A stretch of DNA of 64,000 nucleotides from Psychrosphaera ytuae (GCF_017638545.1 NZ_CP072110.1:1364001-1428000), one strand, 5' to 3'; positions 26,402-35,129 are shown, counted from the stretch's first letter. Notes: generated by a model from the letters alone, not told the origin. Program-made: numbers and translations.

Positions 26402-26590
26402 GATGATTGAATCTATAAAAATATTGGTTAATTTTCTCACTTGTTGGCGAGTTGTACCATTAAAAAAACCAGTTATTCTGGCACATTCCCTTTAAAAACA
26501 AGCATTACAGTTTGGCACGCTAATTGAACCTTGCTCAACAAGCAATTATGCATTACAACTTAACTATCAGTTCAAAAAAAGGACAATATC

Positions 26591-26833
26591 ATGGACCCCT
26601 TGCTAATTCTCGTTGCTATCGTCGCAATTGTCGGTGGCCTATTTTATTCAGCGTATGAGCAGAAAGTAAAACTGCAAATCGCCAAAGAAAAAAATCAAAA
26701 CAAAGGCGTCAGTGACGATGCCCAAGCCGAAATCGATCGCTTGAAAGAACGAGTTGCTGTACTAGAAAAAATTGTAACTGACAAAAACTATTCGTTAAAA
26801 AGTGAAATTGAATCTCTAGATCGCGTTAGCTAG
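26591..26833 (+). CDS. Small membrane protein with coiled coil, PspB-like
   Basis: An 80-residue protein: one N-terminal transmembrane helix (about 3-23), a charged linker, and a C-terminal heptad-like helix (AEIDRLKERVAVLEKIVTDKN). This layout and the RLKERVAVLEKI segment resemble phage-shock protein B, a membrane activator partner of PspC, but no pspA, pspC or pspF is nearby and the resemblance is partial. AGGAC lies about 8 bases before the ATG. It precedes another small membrane gene by 47 bases on the same strand and probably shares its transcript. Confidence 0.72.
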   Translation: MDPLLILVAIVAIVGGLFYSAYEQKVKLQIAKEKNQNKGVSDDAQAEIDRLKERVAVLEKIVTDKNYSLKSEIESLDRVS

Positions 26834-26880
26834 TTATTGTTGATAACCATCAAGACTGCCCGATTTGAAGGAGAAGACTA

Positions 26881-27075
26881 ATGGAACGCTTATTAAAAAG
26901 TTTAATTCCAGTCGCATTTTTAGTCATTGCCATAGTGCTTTATACCCTTGGCATGGCAGCGGAAAGTTTTTTGGTGATTGCCCTTGGCGTCTTATTTGAA
27001 GGTGCATTCTGGGTCAAGCTTTTCAAACTTTCATCAGAAAACGAGCGGCTCGAAACTAAAAAAGGCGCTCATTAA
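26881..27075 (+). CDS. Small membrane protein, unknown
   Basis: A 64-residue protein with two hydrophobic helices (about 7-24 and 28-48) and a short charged C-terminal tail. I recognise no family. GGAGAAG before the ATG is a strong ribosome site. It follows the PspB-like gene and is closed by a strong terminator that begins within its last codons. The pair may form one membrane complex, which is only a guess from position. Confidence 0.65.
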   Translation: MERLLKSLIPVAFLVIAIVLYTLGMAAESFLVIALGVLFEGAFWVKLFKLSSENERLETKKGAH

Positions 27076-27087
27076 AAGCGCCTTTTT
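27061..27087. terminator. Bidirectional intrinsic terminator, small membrane gene / guaA
   Basis: AAAGGCGCT (27061-27069) pairs with AGCGCCTTT (27077-27085). T tracts follow on the plus strand and on the minus strand. It includes the stop codon of the 64-residue gene and lies about 35 bases past the guaA stop. Confidence 0.88.
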
Positions 27088-27119
27088 AGTGTTTTAAAAT
27101 CTAATTAAACCCGTACAGG

Positions 27120-28703
27120 TTATTCCCACTCAATCGTCGCCGGTGGCTTACCACTAATGTCATAAACGACACGCGAAATGCCATCGATTTCGTTGATAAT
27201 ACGGTTCGATACTCGACCTAAGAAATCGTATGGCAAATGAGCCCAATGCGCCGTCATAAAGTCGATGGTTTCAACAGCACGCAAGCTGACAACCCAATCG
27301 TATTTACGGCCATCGCCCATAACACCGACCGAACGTACAGGTAAAAATACCGTAAACGCTTGGCTTACTTTGTTATACAAATCGGCTTTGTGTAATTCTT
27401 CGATGAAAATCGCATCGGCACGACGAAGTAAGTCAGCATACTCTTTTTTAACTTCACCAAGAATACGCACACCTAGACCCGGTCCAGGGAACGGATGGCG
27501 GTACAACATGTCGTATGGCAAACCTAGCTCTAGACCAATTTTGCGAACTTCATCTTTAAATAGTTCACGTAGTGGCTCAACTAAGCCTAGCTCCATGTCT
27601 TCTGGCAGACCACCTACATTATGGTGAGACTTGATCACATGTGCTTTACCTGTTGCTGATGCAGCAGACTCGATTACATCCGGATAAATCGTACCTTGTG
27701 CTAACCATTTAGCGTTTTTGAGCTTACTAGCTTCTTCATCAAACACTTCAACAAACACATTACCAATGATCTTGCGCTTTTTCTCAGGATCGTTTTCGCC
27801 TTTTAAGCGATCTAAGAAGCGCTGTTCTGCATTAACATGAACAATGTTCAGACCAAAATGGTCGCCAAACATTTCCATAACTTGTTTGCCTTCGTTAAGA
27901 CGCAACAAGCCGTTATCTACAAATACACAAGTCAGTTTGTCGCCAATTGCTCGGTGCAACAACATAGCCACAACCGATGAATCAACACCGCCTGATAAGC
28001 CAAGTACAACCTCGTCATCACCCACTTGCTCACGCATTTTTTCAATTGCGTCATCGATAATACGACCTGCGGTCCATAACTTTTCACAGCCACTGATGTT
28101 ACATACAAAGTTTTCAAGTAAACGAAGACCTTGTTTAGTGTGAGTTACTTCAGGGTGGAACTGTACGCCATAAAAACGCTTTTCTTCGTGGGACATGATT
28201 GCAAACGGACAGCTGTCTGTTTTTGCAACGATTTGGAAGCCTGATGGAATAGCGCTGACTTTATCACCGTGGCTCATCCAAACGTCTAATAATGCATTAC
28301 CATCTGCAGCGATTGAGTCTTCGATGTTTTTAGTCAATGCTGATTCAGCAACCACTTCAACTTGGGCGTAACCAAATTCACGCTCCATTGAAATCTCAAC
28401 AGCACCGCCCAGTTGTTGTGACATAGTTTGCATGCCGTAACAGATGCCTAAGACTGGCACGCCTGCTTCAAATACATACTCTGGAGCACGTGGCGAATTG
28501 TCAGCGGTTACTGACTCAGGACCACCGGCTAAGATAATACCGTTTGGATTAAATTCTTTGATTTGTTCTTCGGTGACGTCCCACGCCCAAAGCTCACAAT
28601 AAACGCCGATTTCACGAACGCGACGAGCGATAAGTTGAGTGTACTGGGAGCCAAAATCTAAAATTAAAATTTTATGCTGGTGAATGTCTTGTGTCATGGA
28701 CAT
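27120..28703 (-). CDS. guaA: GMP synthase (glutamine-hydrolysing)
   Basis: Converts XMP to GMP using ATP and glutamine. 527 residues (E. coli 525). Parts: class I glutaminase with nucleophile Cys in VLGICYGMQ and the catalytic HPEVTHT; ATP-pyrophosphatase domain with the P-loop LGLSGGVDSSV; and the C-terminal dimerisation domain ending PPATIEWE. The start at 28703 has AAAGG 7 bases upstream, giving MSMTQ; a second ATG two codons on is possible. It follows guaB on the same strand after 124 bases holding a weak terminator, the usual guaBA operon. Confidence 0.98.
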   Translation of the reverse strand: MSMTQDIHQHKILILDFGSQYTQLIARRVREIGVYCELWAWDVTEEQIKEFNPNGIILAGGPESVTADNSPRAPEYVFEAGVPVLGICYGMQTMSQQLGGAVEISMEREFGYAQVEVVAESALTKNIEDSIAADGNALLDVWMSHGDKVSAIPSGFQIVAKTDSCPFAIMSHEEKRFYGVQFHPEVTHTKQGLRLLENFVCNISGCEKLWTAGRIIDDAIEKMREQVGDDEVVLGLSGGVDSSVVAMLLHRAIGDKLTCVFVDNGLLRLNEGKQVMEMFGDHFGLNIVHVNAEQRFLDRLKGENDPEKKRKIIGNVFVEVFDEEASKLKNAKWLAQGTIYPDVIESAASATGKAHVIKSHHNVGGLPEDMELGLVEPLRELFKDEVRKIGLELGLPYDMLYRHPFPGPGLGVRILGEVKKEYADLLRRADAIFIEELHKADLYNKVSQAFTVFLPVRSVGVMGDGRKYDWVVSLRAVETIDFMTAHWAHLPYDFLGRVSNRIINEIDGISRVVYDISGKPPATIEWE

Positions 28704-28760
28704 GTTTTAGCCTTTTAATTATGAGTTAACTTAATGATTATAGTTAACTAAGTGATAAAA

Positions 28761-28785
28761 GACCGAACGCCGAATGGGTTCGGTC
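28761..28785 (-). terminator. Hairpin between guaB and guaA (possible attenuating terminator)
   Basis: GACCGAAC (28761-28768) pairs with GTTCGGTC (28778-28785). Read on the minus strand the stem is followed by TTTTATC, a weak T tract. Sitting inside the guaBA operon it may reduce rather than stop transcription into guaA. A second stem, GTCAGTTT (28802-28809) with AAACTGAC (28818-28825), lies directly behind the guaB stop. Confidence 0.55.
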
Positions 28786-28827
28786 TGAGTATGAATTACC
28801 TGTCAGTTTAAACGTTAAAACTGACGA

Positions 28828-30297
28828 TTAGCCCAAACGGTAGTTCGGTGCTTCTTTAGTAATTTGTACATCGTGTACGTGCGACTCGCCCATACCGGCA
28901 GAGGTCACGCGAACAAACTGAGGTTTGGTATTCATTTCTGGAATACTCGCACAACCTGTTAAGCCCATTGCCGAACGAATACCACCAAGCTGTTGGTGAA
29001 TGATGTTTTCGATTGGACCTTTATACGCAACACGACCTTCGATACCTTCTGGTACTAGCTTCTCTTTGTTGTCGTCTTTTTGGAAATAACGGTCTGATGA
29101 GCCGTGGCTTTGGTTCATTGCACCTAAGCTACCCATACCGCGATAAGATTTGTAGTAACGACCTTGGTAAAGTTCTACGTCACCTGGTGCTTCTTCGGTA
29201 CCTGCTAACATAGAGCCGACCATTACACAGCTTGCACCAGCAACTAACGCTTTAGAGATATCACCCGAGAAGCGAATACCACCATCGGCAATAACTGGAA
29301 TGTTTTGGCCTGCAACCGCTTCTACCGCATCGGCAATTGCAGTAATCTGTGGAACACCACAGCCTGTAACGATACGAGTCGTACAAATTGAACCTGGGCC
29401 AATACCCACTTTAACCGCATTTACGCCCGCTTCTACCAGTGCTTTGGCACCTTCAGCGGTCGCAACATTACCACCAACGATATCTAAATTAGGGAAGTTT
29501 TGGCGTGCCCATTTAACTCGGTCTAGTACACCTTGAGAGTGACCGTGTGACGTATCAATAAGTAACACATCAACACCTGCATCAACTAGCGCTTGAATGC
29601 GCTCGTCAGTGCCCGGGCCAACACCAACTGCAGCACCAACACGTAAGCGGCCTAATGAATCTTTACATGCATTTGGCTTGCTGTCGGCTTTTTGGAAATC
29701 TTTAACTGTGATCATGCCTTTTAAGCGGAATGCATCATCAACCACTAGGATTTTTTCGATACGGTGCTTGTGCATTAACTCCATCACTTCACTGCGCTCA
29801 GCAGATTCATGAATCGTCACAAGCTTATTTTTAGGCGTCATGACAGAGCTAACTTTGGCTTTTAAGTTTGTTTCGAAACGCAAGTCACGACCCGTGACAA
29901 TACCTTCAAGGTTGTTGTTTTCGTCAACAACAGGAAAACCCGAAAAACCGTGTTCATCGGCTAGCTGCATCACTTCTGCAAGGCTAATCTCAGATGAAAC
30001 AGTGACTGGGTCAGATACGACACCACTTTCGAATTTTTTAACGCGGCGCACTTCGTTTGCTTGCGCCTGAATCGACATATTCTTATGAATAAAACCGAGA
30101 CCACCTTCTTGTGCTAAGGCAATGGCTAAACGACTCTCCGTTACTGTATCCATAGCAGAAGAGACCATAGGTATATTTAACTCGATATTCTGAGTTAAGC
30201 GCGTCTTTAAATTGGCTTCGTGAGGAAGAACGGTGGAGTGACCTGGAACTAATAAAACGTCGTCAAACGTGAGGGCTTCTTTGACTATCCGCAACAT
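28828..30297 (-). CDS. guaB: IMP dehydrogenase
   Basis: Oxidises IMP to XMP with NAD+, the committed step of GMP synthesis. 489 residues (E. coli 488). The catalytic barrel is interrupted by a CBS pair (about 90-205). Visible marks: AKVGIGPGSICTTRIVTGCGVPQ with the catalytic Cys, the IADGGIRFSGDI phosphate-binding part and the YRGMGSLGAM flap. It diverges from xseA across about 218 bases, as in E. coli, and leads the guaBA operon. Confidence 0.98.
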   Translation of the reverse strand: MLRIVKEALTFDDVLLVPGHSTVLPHEANLKTRLTQNIELNIPMVSSAMDTVTESRLAIALAQEGGLGFIHKNMSIQAQANEVRRVKKFESGVVSDPVTVSSEISLAEVMQLADEHGFSGFPVVDENNNLEGIVTGRDLRFETNLKAKVSSVMTPKNKLVTIHESAERSEVMELMHKHRIEKILVVDDAFRLKGMITVKDFQKADSKPNACKDSLGRLRVGAAVGVGPGTDERIQALVDAGVDVLLIDTSHGHSQGVLDRVKWARQNFPNLDIVGGNVATAEGAKALVEAGVNAVKVGIGPGSICTTRIVTGCGVPQITAIADAVEAVAGQNIPVIADGGIRFSGDISKALVAGASCVMVGSMLAGTEEAPGDVELYQGRYYKSYRGMGSLGAMNQSHGSSDRYFQKDDNKEKLVPEGIEGRVAYKGPIENIIHQQLGGIRSAMGLTGCASIPEMNTKPQFVRVTSAGMGESHVHDVQITKEAPNYRLG

Positions 30298-30515
30298 GGC
30301 AATTTTTACCTTACATAAAGTAGATGGGTTGATGTTGCGGAGGCATTTTAGTTGAAATGGCGACTCAGGTAAACAAACATTTTCATTTTTTAATCAATTA
30401 CTAGTTTACTAAACATTTGTTACCAAGTTTGCCCAGAGCCCTCTTTGACCCTGCGATTGCGCAAACTCAGGGATAACGTTAGACTTCTGCTATCCAACAA
30501 CAAAAGAGTCTTACT

Positions 30516-31901
30516 GTGTTTCAATCATCTCGCCCACCTTCGACTTTAGACCACGAACAAACCGACCCAACAGGTGTTGGCCAGCCTAAGATATTTCAAG
30601 TATCTGAGCTAAATCAAAAAGTTAGAATGATGCTCGAAGGCGAGTTTTTAAACATTTGGATCAGTGGTGAGATCTCAAATTTTGTCCGTGCTTCCAGTGG
30701 CCATTGGTACTTTTCGTTAAAAGATCAAAAAGCCCAAATCAAAGGCGCCATGTTCAAAGGCAATAACCGTCATGTTAGCGCCCCTATCGACAATGGCAGT
30801 CAAGTTTTGGTTCGCGGACGATTAAGCCTTTACGAGCCGCGCGGTGACTATCAACTCATCGTCGAGTTTATGGAACCTGCTGGTGAAGGCCTGTTAAAAC
30901 AACAATTTGAACAACTCAAACATCAGCTTGGCCAAATGGGGTTGTTTGACCAAGACGTCAAACAAGCCATTCCTGTTGCTCCCAAGCGCGTTGGTCTAGT
31001 CACCAGTCCGACTGGTGCTGCAGTGCATGACATTTTGACCGTGCTCAAACGTCGTTCACCACAAACTGAAGTCATCATTTATCCGACCATGGTGCAAGGC
31101 GAACACGCGCCGGGCAATATTATTTGGGCGATAAATACAGCCAATGTGCGACAAGAGGTCGATGTACTGATTGTCGGTCGCGGTGGTGGCTCATTAGAGG
31201 ATTTGTGGGCGTTTAATGACGAAGGCTTGGCACATACCATTTATAATTCGGGCATCCCTATTATAAGTGCCGTTGGTCACGAAATAGATGTCTCAATTGC
31301 CGACTTTGTTGCTGATTTACGTGCGCCTACGCCATCGGCTGCAGCGGAGATTGTCAGCAGTGATAACTCCGAGCGCTTGGCCCAGTTGCAACAACTTCGC
31401 AATCGTTTGGTACGCGCCTATGCGCACCAGCATCAAGCAAACAAAAACCAGCACAACCAACTCAAACGAGCATTGAGCCTGTTGCATCCAAACTATCAAT
31501 TGAGAATGGCCCAGCAACAAACCGATGACTTAAATAACGCCCTTAATCGCGCATTTAACCAAAGGTTAAGTAACGCCAAACAAAGACTCGAAGTCAATCA
31601 AGAGCGCTTGTTAAGTCAGTCGCCCAAACACGCACTTAATATGGCAAAACAGCAGCTTACTCAGTACCAAGCAGTACTTCCTAAATTACTCAACCAGCGC
31701 ATGGCCGACGCCCAGCGTCGTTTTGAAAAAAACACCGAAAAACTCAACATTGTCAGTCCATTAGCCACCCTCACCCGAGGCTACGCCATCGCGACAACAG
31801 AGCAAGGCAGAGTGATCACCAACAGTAAAATGGTCAAAGCGGATGACAAGGTGAGAGTTAAAGTCGCCGATGGCGAATTTGATGCTAAGGTTGTGGAGTA
31901 A
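30516..31901 (+). CDS. xseA: Exodeoxyribonuclease VII large subunit
   Basis: Catalytic subunit of the ssDNA nuclease ExoVII (with XseB, not in this window). 461 residues (E. coli 456). An N-terminal OB fold (about 22-125; GEISNFVRASSGHWYFSLKD) is followed by the catalytic region with VGLVTSPTGAAVHD, VLIVGRGGGSLEDLWAFND and SAVGHEIDVSIADFVADLRAPTPS-type motifs. A long Gln-rich coiled-coil follows (about 290-410), then a C-terminal beta segment. The start codon is GTG. Downstream lies the accessory islet, so this is the last conserved gene before the insertion. Confidence 0.97.
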   Translation: MFQSSRPPSTLDHEQTDPTGVGQPKIFQVSELNQKVRMMLEGEFLNIWISGEISNFVRASSGHWYFSLKDQKAQIKGAMFKGNNRHVSAPIDNGSQVLVRGRLSLYEPRGDYQLIVEFMEPAGEGLLKQQFEQLKHQLGQMGLFDQDVKQAIPVAPKRVGLVTSPTGAAVHDILTVLKRRSPQTEVIIYPTMVQGEHAPGNIIWAINTANVRQEVDVLIVGRGGGSLEDLWAFNDEGLAHTIYNSGIPIISAVGHEIDVSIADFVADLRAPTPSAAAEIVSSDNSERLAQLQQLRNRLVRAYAHQHQANKNQHNQLKRALSLLHPNYQLRMAQQQTDDLNNALNRAFNQRLSNAKQRLEVNQERLLSQSPKHALNMAKQQLTQYQAVLPKLLNQRMADAQRRFEKNTEKLNIVSPLATLTRGYAIATTEQGRVITNSKMVKADDKVRVKVADGEFDAKVVE

Positions 31902-32065
31902 AAGCTAGGGGATATTTTATCAAGTTATTGGCGAAGGCAAAAAAGCTGAAGTCCAGATGAAAGATTTTGAACTTCTTCGGCACGGCTCTCTTGTTAAAAG
32001 ATCACCCGCCTGAGCAGATCACCCAATTGAATTTGGCACCAAACGACTATTTTCATTGACCCAAA

Positions 32066-32155
32066 AAACAAAACCAGCTTCCGCTGGCTTTGGATTGAGA
32101 GCAAGTATTGCTAGTTTGGTTGAATCCTAGCCCCGACTAGCGAGGCTTTGGATTC
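32066..32155. repeat. Hairpins and 11-bp direct repeat at the left edge of the Rhs/HipBA islet
   Basis: A short stem CCAGC-TTCC-GCTGG (about 32074-32087) may end xseA transcripts. GGCTTTGGATT occurs twice, at 32086-32096 and 32144-32154. The second copy closes an interrupted hairpin with GAATCC (32122-32127) against GGATTC (32150-32155) and AGCC (32129-32132) against GGCT (32144-32147). The rest of the 265-base gap after xseA shows no gene I can support. Confidence 0.5.
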
Positions 32156-32166
32156 AAAGTGTTAAC

Positions 32167-32520
32167 TTAAATATTCGACTTATTATTTCGAAGGTAATTT
32201 GGTTTTCGACAACAAGGACATTGCACAGGTTTCTTACTAACCATTGAAATCAATAAGTCATCCCAGCTAACTGATTTACCGTCAAAATTATTGAATGTAA
32301 CTAAATTTTTAGCGCAAGAATCACATTTTATAAACCATCGGCTAAACAGAAATGGGCCAAACAAAACGGCTCCTGTCAAAAACAGTTCCTTGACTAATTC
32401 TGTTGCCCTAGGTTCTTCTACAACACCAAACAAACCTATAGCCAATAGAGCTATTACGATCAAAAATTCACAAAGCCCAATAATTATGAAAGCTAATATA
32501 GCGAAATTTCTAAGCATCAT
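32167..32520 (-). CDS. Small membrane protein with paired cysteines, candidate partner of the Rhs remnant
   Basis: A 117-residue protein: two transmembrane helices (about 8-30 and 45-62), then a soluble tail with CDSCAKN (about 70) and CPCCRKPNY (about 103), a CxxC...CxCC pattern that could bind zinc. No family recognised. It lies 30 bases behind the Rhs C-terminal gene on the same strand, the position normally held by an immunity gene for an Rhs toxin. Its base composition is noticeably AT-rich next to the housekeeping genes. An immunity role is inferred from position only. Confidence 0.6.
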   Translation of the reverse strand: MMLRNFAILAFIIIGLCEFLIVIALLAIGLFGVVEEPRATELVKELFLTGAVLFGPFLFSRWFIKCDSCAKNLVTFNNFDGKSVSWDDLLISMVSKKPVQCPCCRKPNYLRNNKSNI

Positions 32521-32550
32521 TAATCTCTATTTTTTTAGATTTTATCATTT

Positions 32551-33450
32551 CTAGTTGCTCCCCTCTTTAATCTCTTCAACCATTTGATCTTTTAGGTCAC
32601 TCCATTTCTGCCCAGCAGTTTCACCTACAGCGGCACCAACTCCTTCACTAACTGCTACGATACCTGAGCCGATAGCCTTGCTTGGGCTAGTGTTTGCTGT
32701 AACAGCTTTACCTACAACTTCCTTGTAGATATTTGGTGCTACGGCTCCTACGGCTTTGGCACTATTGGCAATAGCTCCACCTACACCAGCTCCAACTGCG
32801 GATACAACACTTACATTATCAGTCGCATTTCCACCGTTAGCTACATTACCACCCATCTGACCTAGGATACTGGCAGTAGCATTAGTCGCAAATGCACCTG
32901 CCGCAGTTGGTGCAACAAATCCGACAACTGCTCCTGTGCCTGCTCCAACTGCACCACCTTTCAGTGCGCCTGACCAACCTCCTTGTTTGTAACCTGTTAT
33001 AGCACCACCAACGCCTCCAGAAACAGCTCCCCAAATAGCGCCAGCAACGCCCCACTTTCCAGTGGGATCAACCATGTTTACCGGATCATTCCCCACATAA
33101 GCATAAAGATTCATCTGATCTTCATAACCCACAGGGTCAGTCTGTAAGAAGCGCCCTAGCTTTGGATGATAAATCCGTGCTTTGTTGTAATAAAGCTCGG
33201 TACCCGGAATGAGTGCTTGTCCAGTATAGCGAAAACGTGATGGAGAGTCGTTCATTGGTTCGCCATAAGCACTATAGTCGTGTCGCGTAACTGCTTGGCC
33301 GTTGATATCTGTCTCCAATACAATAGAAGACTTCTCATCGGCCAACTGTAGATTCTTAACTATCTGAAACAGCAAATAGTTCATGAACGGGGCACCTGCG
33401 ATCAACCACAGTAAAGTAGGGATAATTATCCACAAAATAACAAGCATCAA
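32551..33450 (-). pseudogene. Rhs-family C-terminal remnant (core end plus glycine-zipper tip)
   Basis: A 299-residue frame whose residues about 33-131 are the end of an Rhs repeat-associated core: HDYSAYGEPM, FRYTGQ, YYNKARIYHPKLGRFLQTDP and the closing NLYAYVGNDPVNMVDPTG. Normal Rhs proteins run well over 1000 residues, so nearly all of the shell is missing. After DPTG comes a 168-residue variable tip with many Gly/Ala repeats (GAVSGGVGGAITG), like membrane-associated glycine-zipper regions, and an acidic-basic tail. The first about 30 residues are hydrophobic and do not look like Rhs; part of them is read through an operator of the divergent hip promoter. I take it as a displaced or decayed Rhs tip that may still be translated. 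Confidence 0.75.
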
Positions 33451-33561
33451 CGGATAATAATCCCCACTTGAGCTTTTAGTATCATAGCAACAACTTGATC
33501 AATTTTATTTTTTAGGGATAATTATCCGTATTAATACCCAATTAACGGGATAATAATCCCC
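33419..33561. promoter_or_regulatory. Four palindromic operator-like sites upstream of hipBA
   Basis: Near-identical palindromes lie at 33419-33431 and 33515-33527 (both GGGATAATTATCC), 33452-33465 (GGATAATAATCCCC) and 33547-33561 (GGGATAATAATCCCC). Starts are 33, 63 and 32 bases apart, close to whole helical turns, so all four face one side of the DNA. The last ends 12 bases before the hipB start codon. E. coli hipBA also has four HipB sites with TATCC/GGATA halves, though arranged differently. Likely role: cooperative autorepression by HipB(A). Confidence 0.8.
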
Positions 33562-33573
33562 AGTGAGTTAAGC

Positions 33574-33879
33574 ATGACAAGTGTAGCAGGCCACAAAAAG
33601 CTGTTTCCAAAGCAAAAGAAGATCCTTACTACGTTTGGTGAAGACTTATTTCTCGCCATGAAACGCAGAGAATTCACCAAGTCATTGGTAGCAGAGCGGA
33701 CAGGATTAGACCCTAAAACCATCACTAAAGTATTCAACGGCGACCCAGGTGTTGCTATTGGCGCGTACTTAAAAGTGATGGCGGTGTTTGGCATGGAAAG
33801 CAATTTTGCAGATATGGCCGGGCACGATGAGTTGGGAAGTAAACTTCAAGACATGAAGTTATTGGAGAAAAAGCGATGA
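33574..33879 (+). CDS. hipB: HipB-like XRE-family antitoxin/repressor
   Basis: A 101-residue protein with a helix-turn-helix near residues 37-60 (TKSLVAERTGLDPKTITKVFNG), typical of XRE-type repressors. Its stop overlaps the hipA start in ATGA, so the two are translationally coupled. As in known hipBA pairs it should neutralise HipA and repress the operon at the palindromes just upstream. The gene is AT-rich like the rest of the islet. The helix-turn-helix is clear; the antitoxin role follows from the partner. Confidence 0.88.
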   Translation: MTSVAGHKKLFPKQKKILTTFGEDLFLAMKRREFTKSLVAERTGLDPKTITKVFNGDPGVAIGAYLKVMAVFGMESNFADMAGHDELGSKLQDMKLLEKKR

Positions 33880-35129
33880 GTCGAGTAACTGCTGAGGTTT
33901 ATGCTGCTTGGCATCCAATAAAAGCGCCTATTTTAGCCGGCCACCTTTTATTTCAGGAAACATCACGAGGTGGCGTGTTTAGCTTTGAATACGATAAAGC
34001 ATTCTTAACATCTCCGTTTCGCATGCAGCTTGATCCGTCACTGGCATTAACTTCTGGCGAGCATTACAACGATAGAAGTGATAAGAACTTCCGCGTATTT
34101 CTAGATTCTTGCCCAGACCGTTGGGGTGAATTATTGATGAAACGGCGTGCAGCTCTCGATTTTAAAAATGGCCACAGAGAAACCGCCAGAATGACAGCCA
34201 TGGATTATTTGCTTGGTGTTCATGACACATTCCGGATGGGAGGTTTACGGTTTAAAACATCGCCAGAGAGTAATTTTTTGGATGATAATGCTGAGTATGC
34301 TGCACCACCAATGGCGTCACTTAAACAACTAGAATACGCTTCAATAATGATCGAAAACGATGAAAACATTGATAGCGATGAGTATTACCGTTGGCTAAGC
34401 ATGCTGATTGCACCAGGCTCCTCATTAGGTGGTGCTCGCCCTAAAGCATGTGTGCATGATGATAACAATGATTTATGGATAGCCAAGTTTCCCAATAGTA
34501 ACGACACGACAGATGTCGGTGCTTGGGAAATGGTTTGTCACAAGTTAGCTCTTGGTGCTGGCATTGACATGTATCCATGTAACATTGAAAAGTTTAACTC
34601 GACTCATCATACGTTTATCACTAAACGATTTGACCGAAATAAAGGTCAGCGAATACATTTTTCATCAGCTATGACTCAGCTTCAGTACTATGACGGCAGG
34701 GGCGAAACAGAAGATGCAAGTTACTTAGAGCTAGCAGAATTCCTAACTATAAACGGCTCGCAAACTCAAAAAGATTTAGCGCAGTTATGGCGTCGTATTG
34801 TGTTTAATATTGCGGTATCTAATACCGATGACCATCTACGTAATCATGGCTTCTTGCTAACTAAAAAAGGATGGGCACTGTCACCTGCATATGATTTAAA
34901 CCCATCGATTGATAAGACCGGCTTACACCTAAACATAGATGATATGTCAAATGAGCTAGATTATGGTTTGGCATTTAATGTCGCTGATTACTTTAACTTA
35001 AAAGAATCTGAAGCTAAGAAAATCTACGACGAAGTGATGCTCTCAGTAAAAAACTGGCAAGCGATAGCGTCAGATATTGGTATTAGTAGGCAAGAGCAGC
35101 TTGGAATGCTAGAAGCATTTAGAGTTTAG
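33876..35129 (+). CDS. hipA: HipA-family serine/threonine kinase toxin
   Basis: A 417-residue HipA-type kinase. N-terminal 'couple_hipA' domain (about 1-125), then the kinase fold: SSLGGARPKA (182-191) in the Gly-rich/autophosphorylation loop, a catalytic NTDDHLRNHGF (316-326) and the metal-binding SPAYDLNPS (336-344). E. coli HipA phosphorylates glutamyl-tRNA synthetase and causes persistence; related HipA proteins use other synthetases, so the target here is open. All catalytic motifs look intact, so the toxin is probably active. It starts inside the hipB stop (ATGA). About 200 bases without a gene follow before the converging Hsp70 gene. Confidence 0.92.
   Translation: MSRVTAEVYAAWHPIKAPILAGHLLFQETSRGGVFSFEYDKAFLTSPFRMQLDPSLALTSGEHYNDRSDKNFRVFLDSCPDRWGELLMKRRAALDFKNGHRETARMTAMDYLLGVHDTFRMGGLRFKTSPESNFLDDNAEYAAPPMASLKQLEYASIMIENDENIDSDEYYRWLSMLIAPGSSLGGARPKACVHDDNNDLWIAKFPNSNDTTDVGAWEMVCHKLALGAGIDMYPCNIEKFNSTHHTFITKRFDRNKGQRIHFSSAMTQLQYYDGRGETEDASYLELAEFLTINGSQTQKDLAQLWRRIVFNIAVSNTDDHLRNHGFLLTKKGWALSPAYDLNPSIDKTGLHLNIDDMSNELDYGLAFNVADYFNLKESEAKKIYDEVMLSVKNWQAIASDIGISRQEQLGMLEAFRV

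Noticed and set aside
31906..32014. A 34-codon open stretch after xseA that looks slightly protein-like
   Set aside because: It has no start codon with a ribosome site and no family that I can name; it may be a relic, but there is too little to call.
33419..33561. Possible CRISPR-like array from the repeated GGATAAT motif
   Set aside because: The repeats are short palindromes of 12-15 bases with uneven gaps in a promoter region, which fits operators; no array or cas gene is seen.
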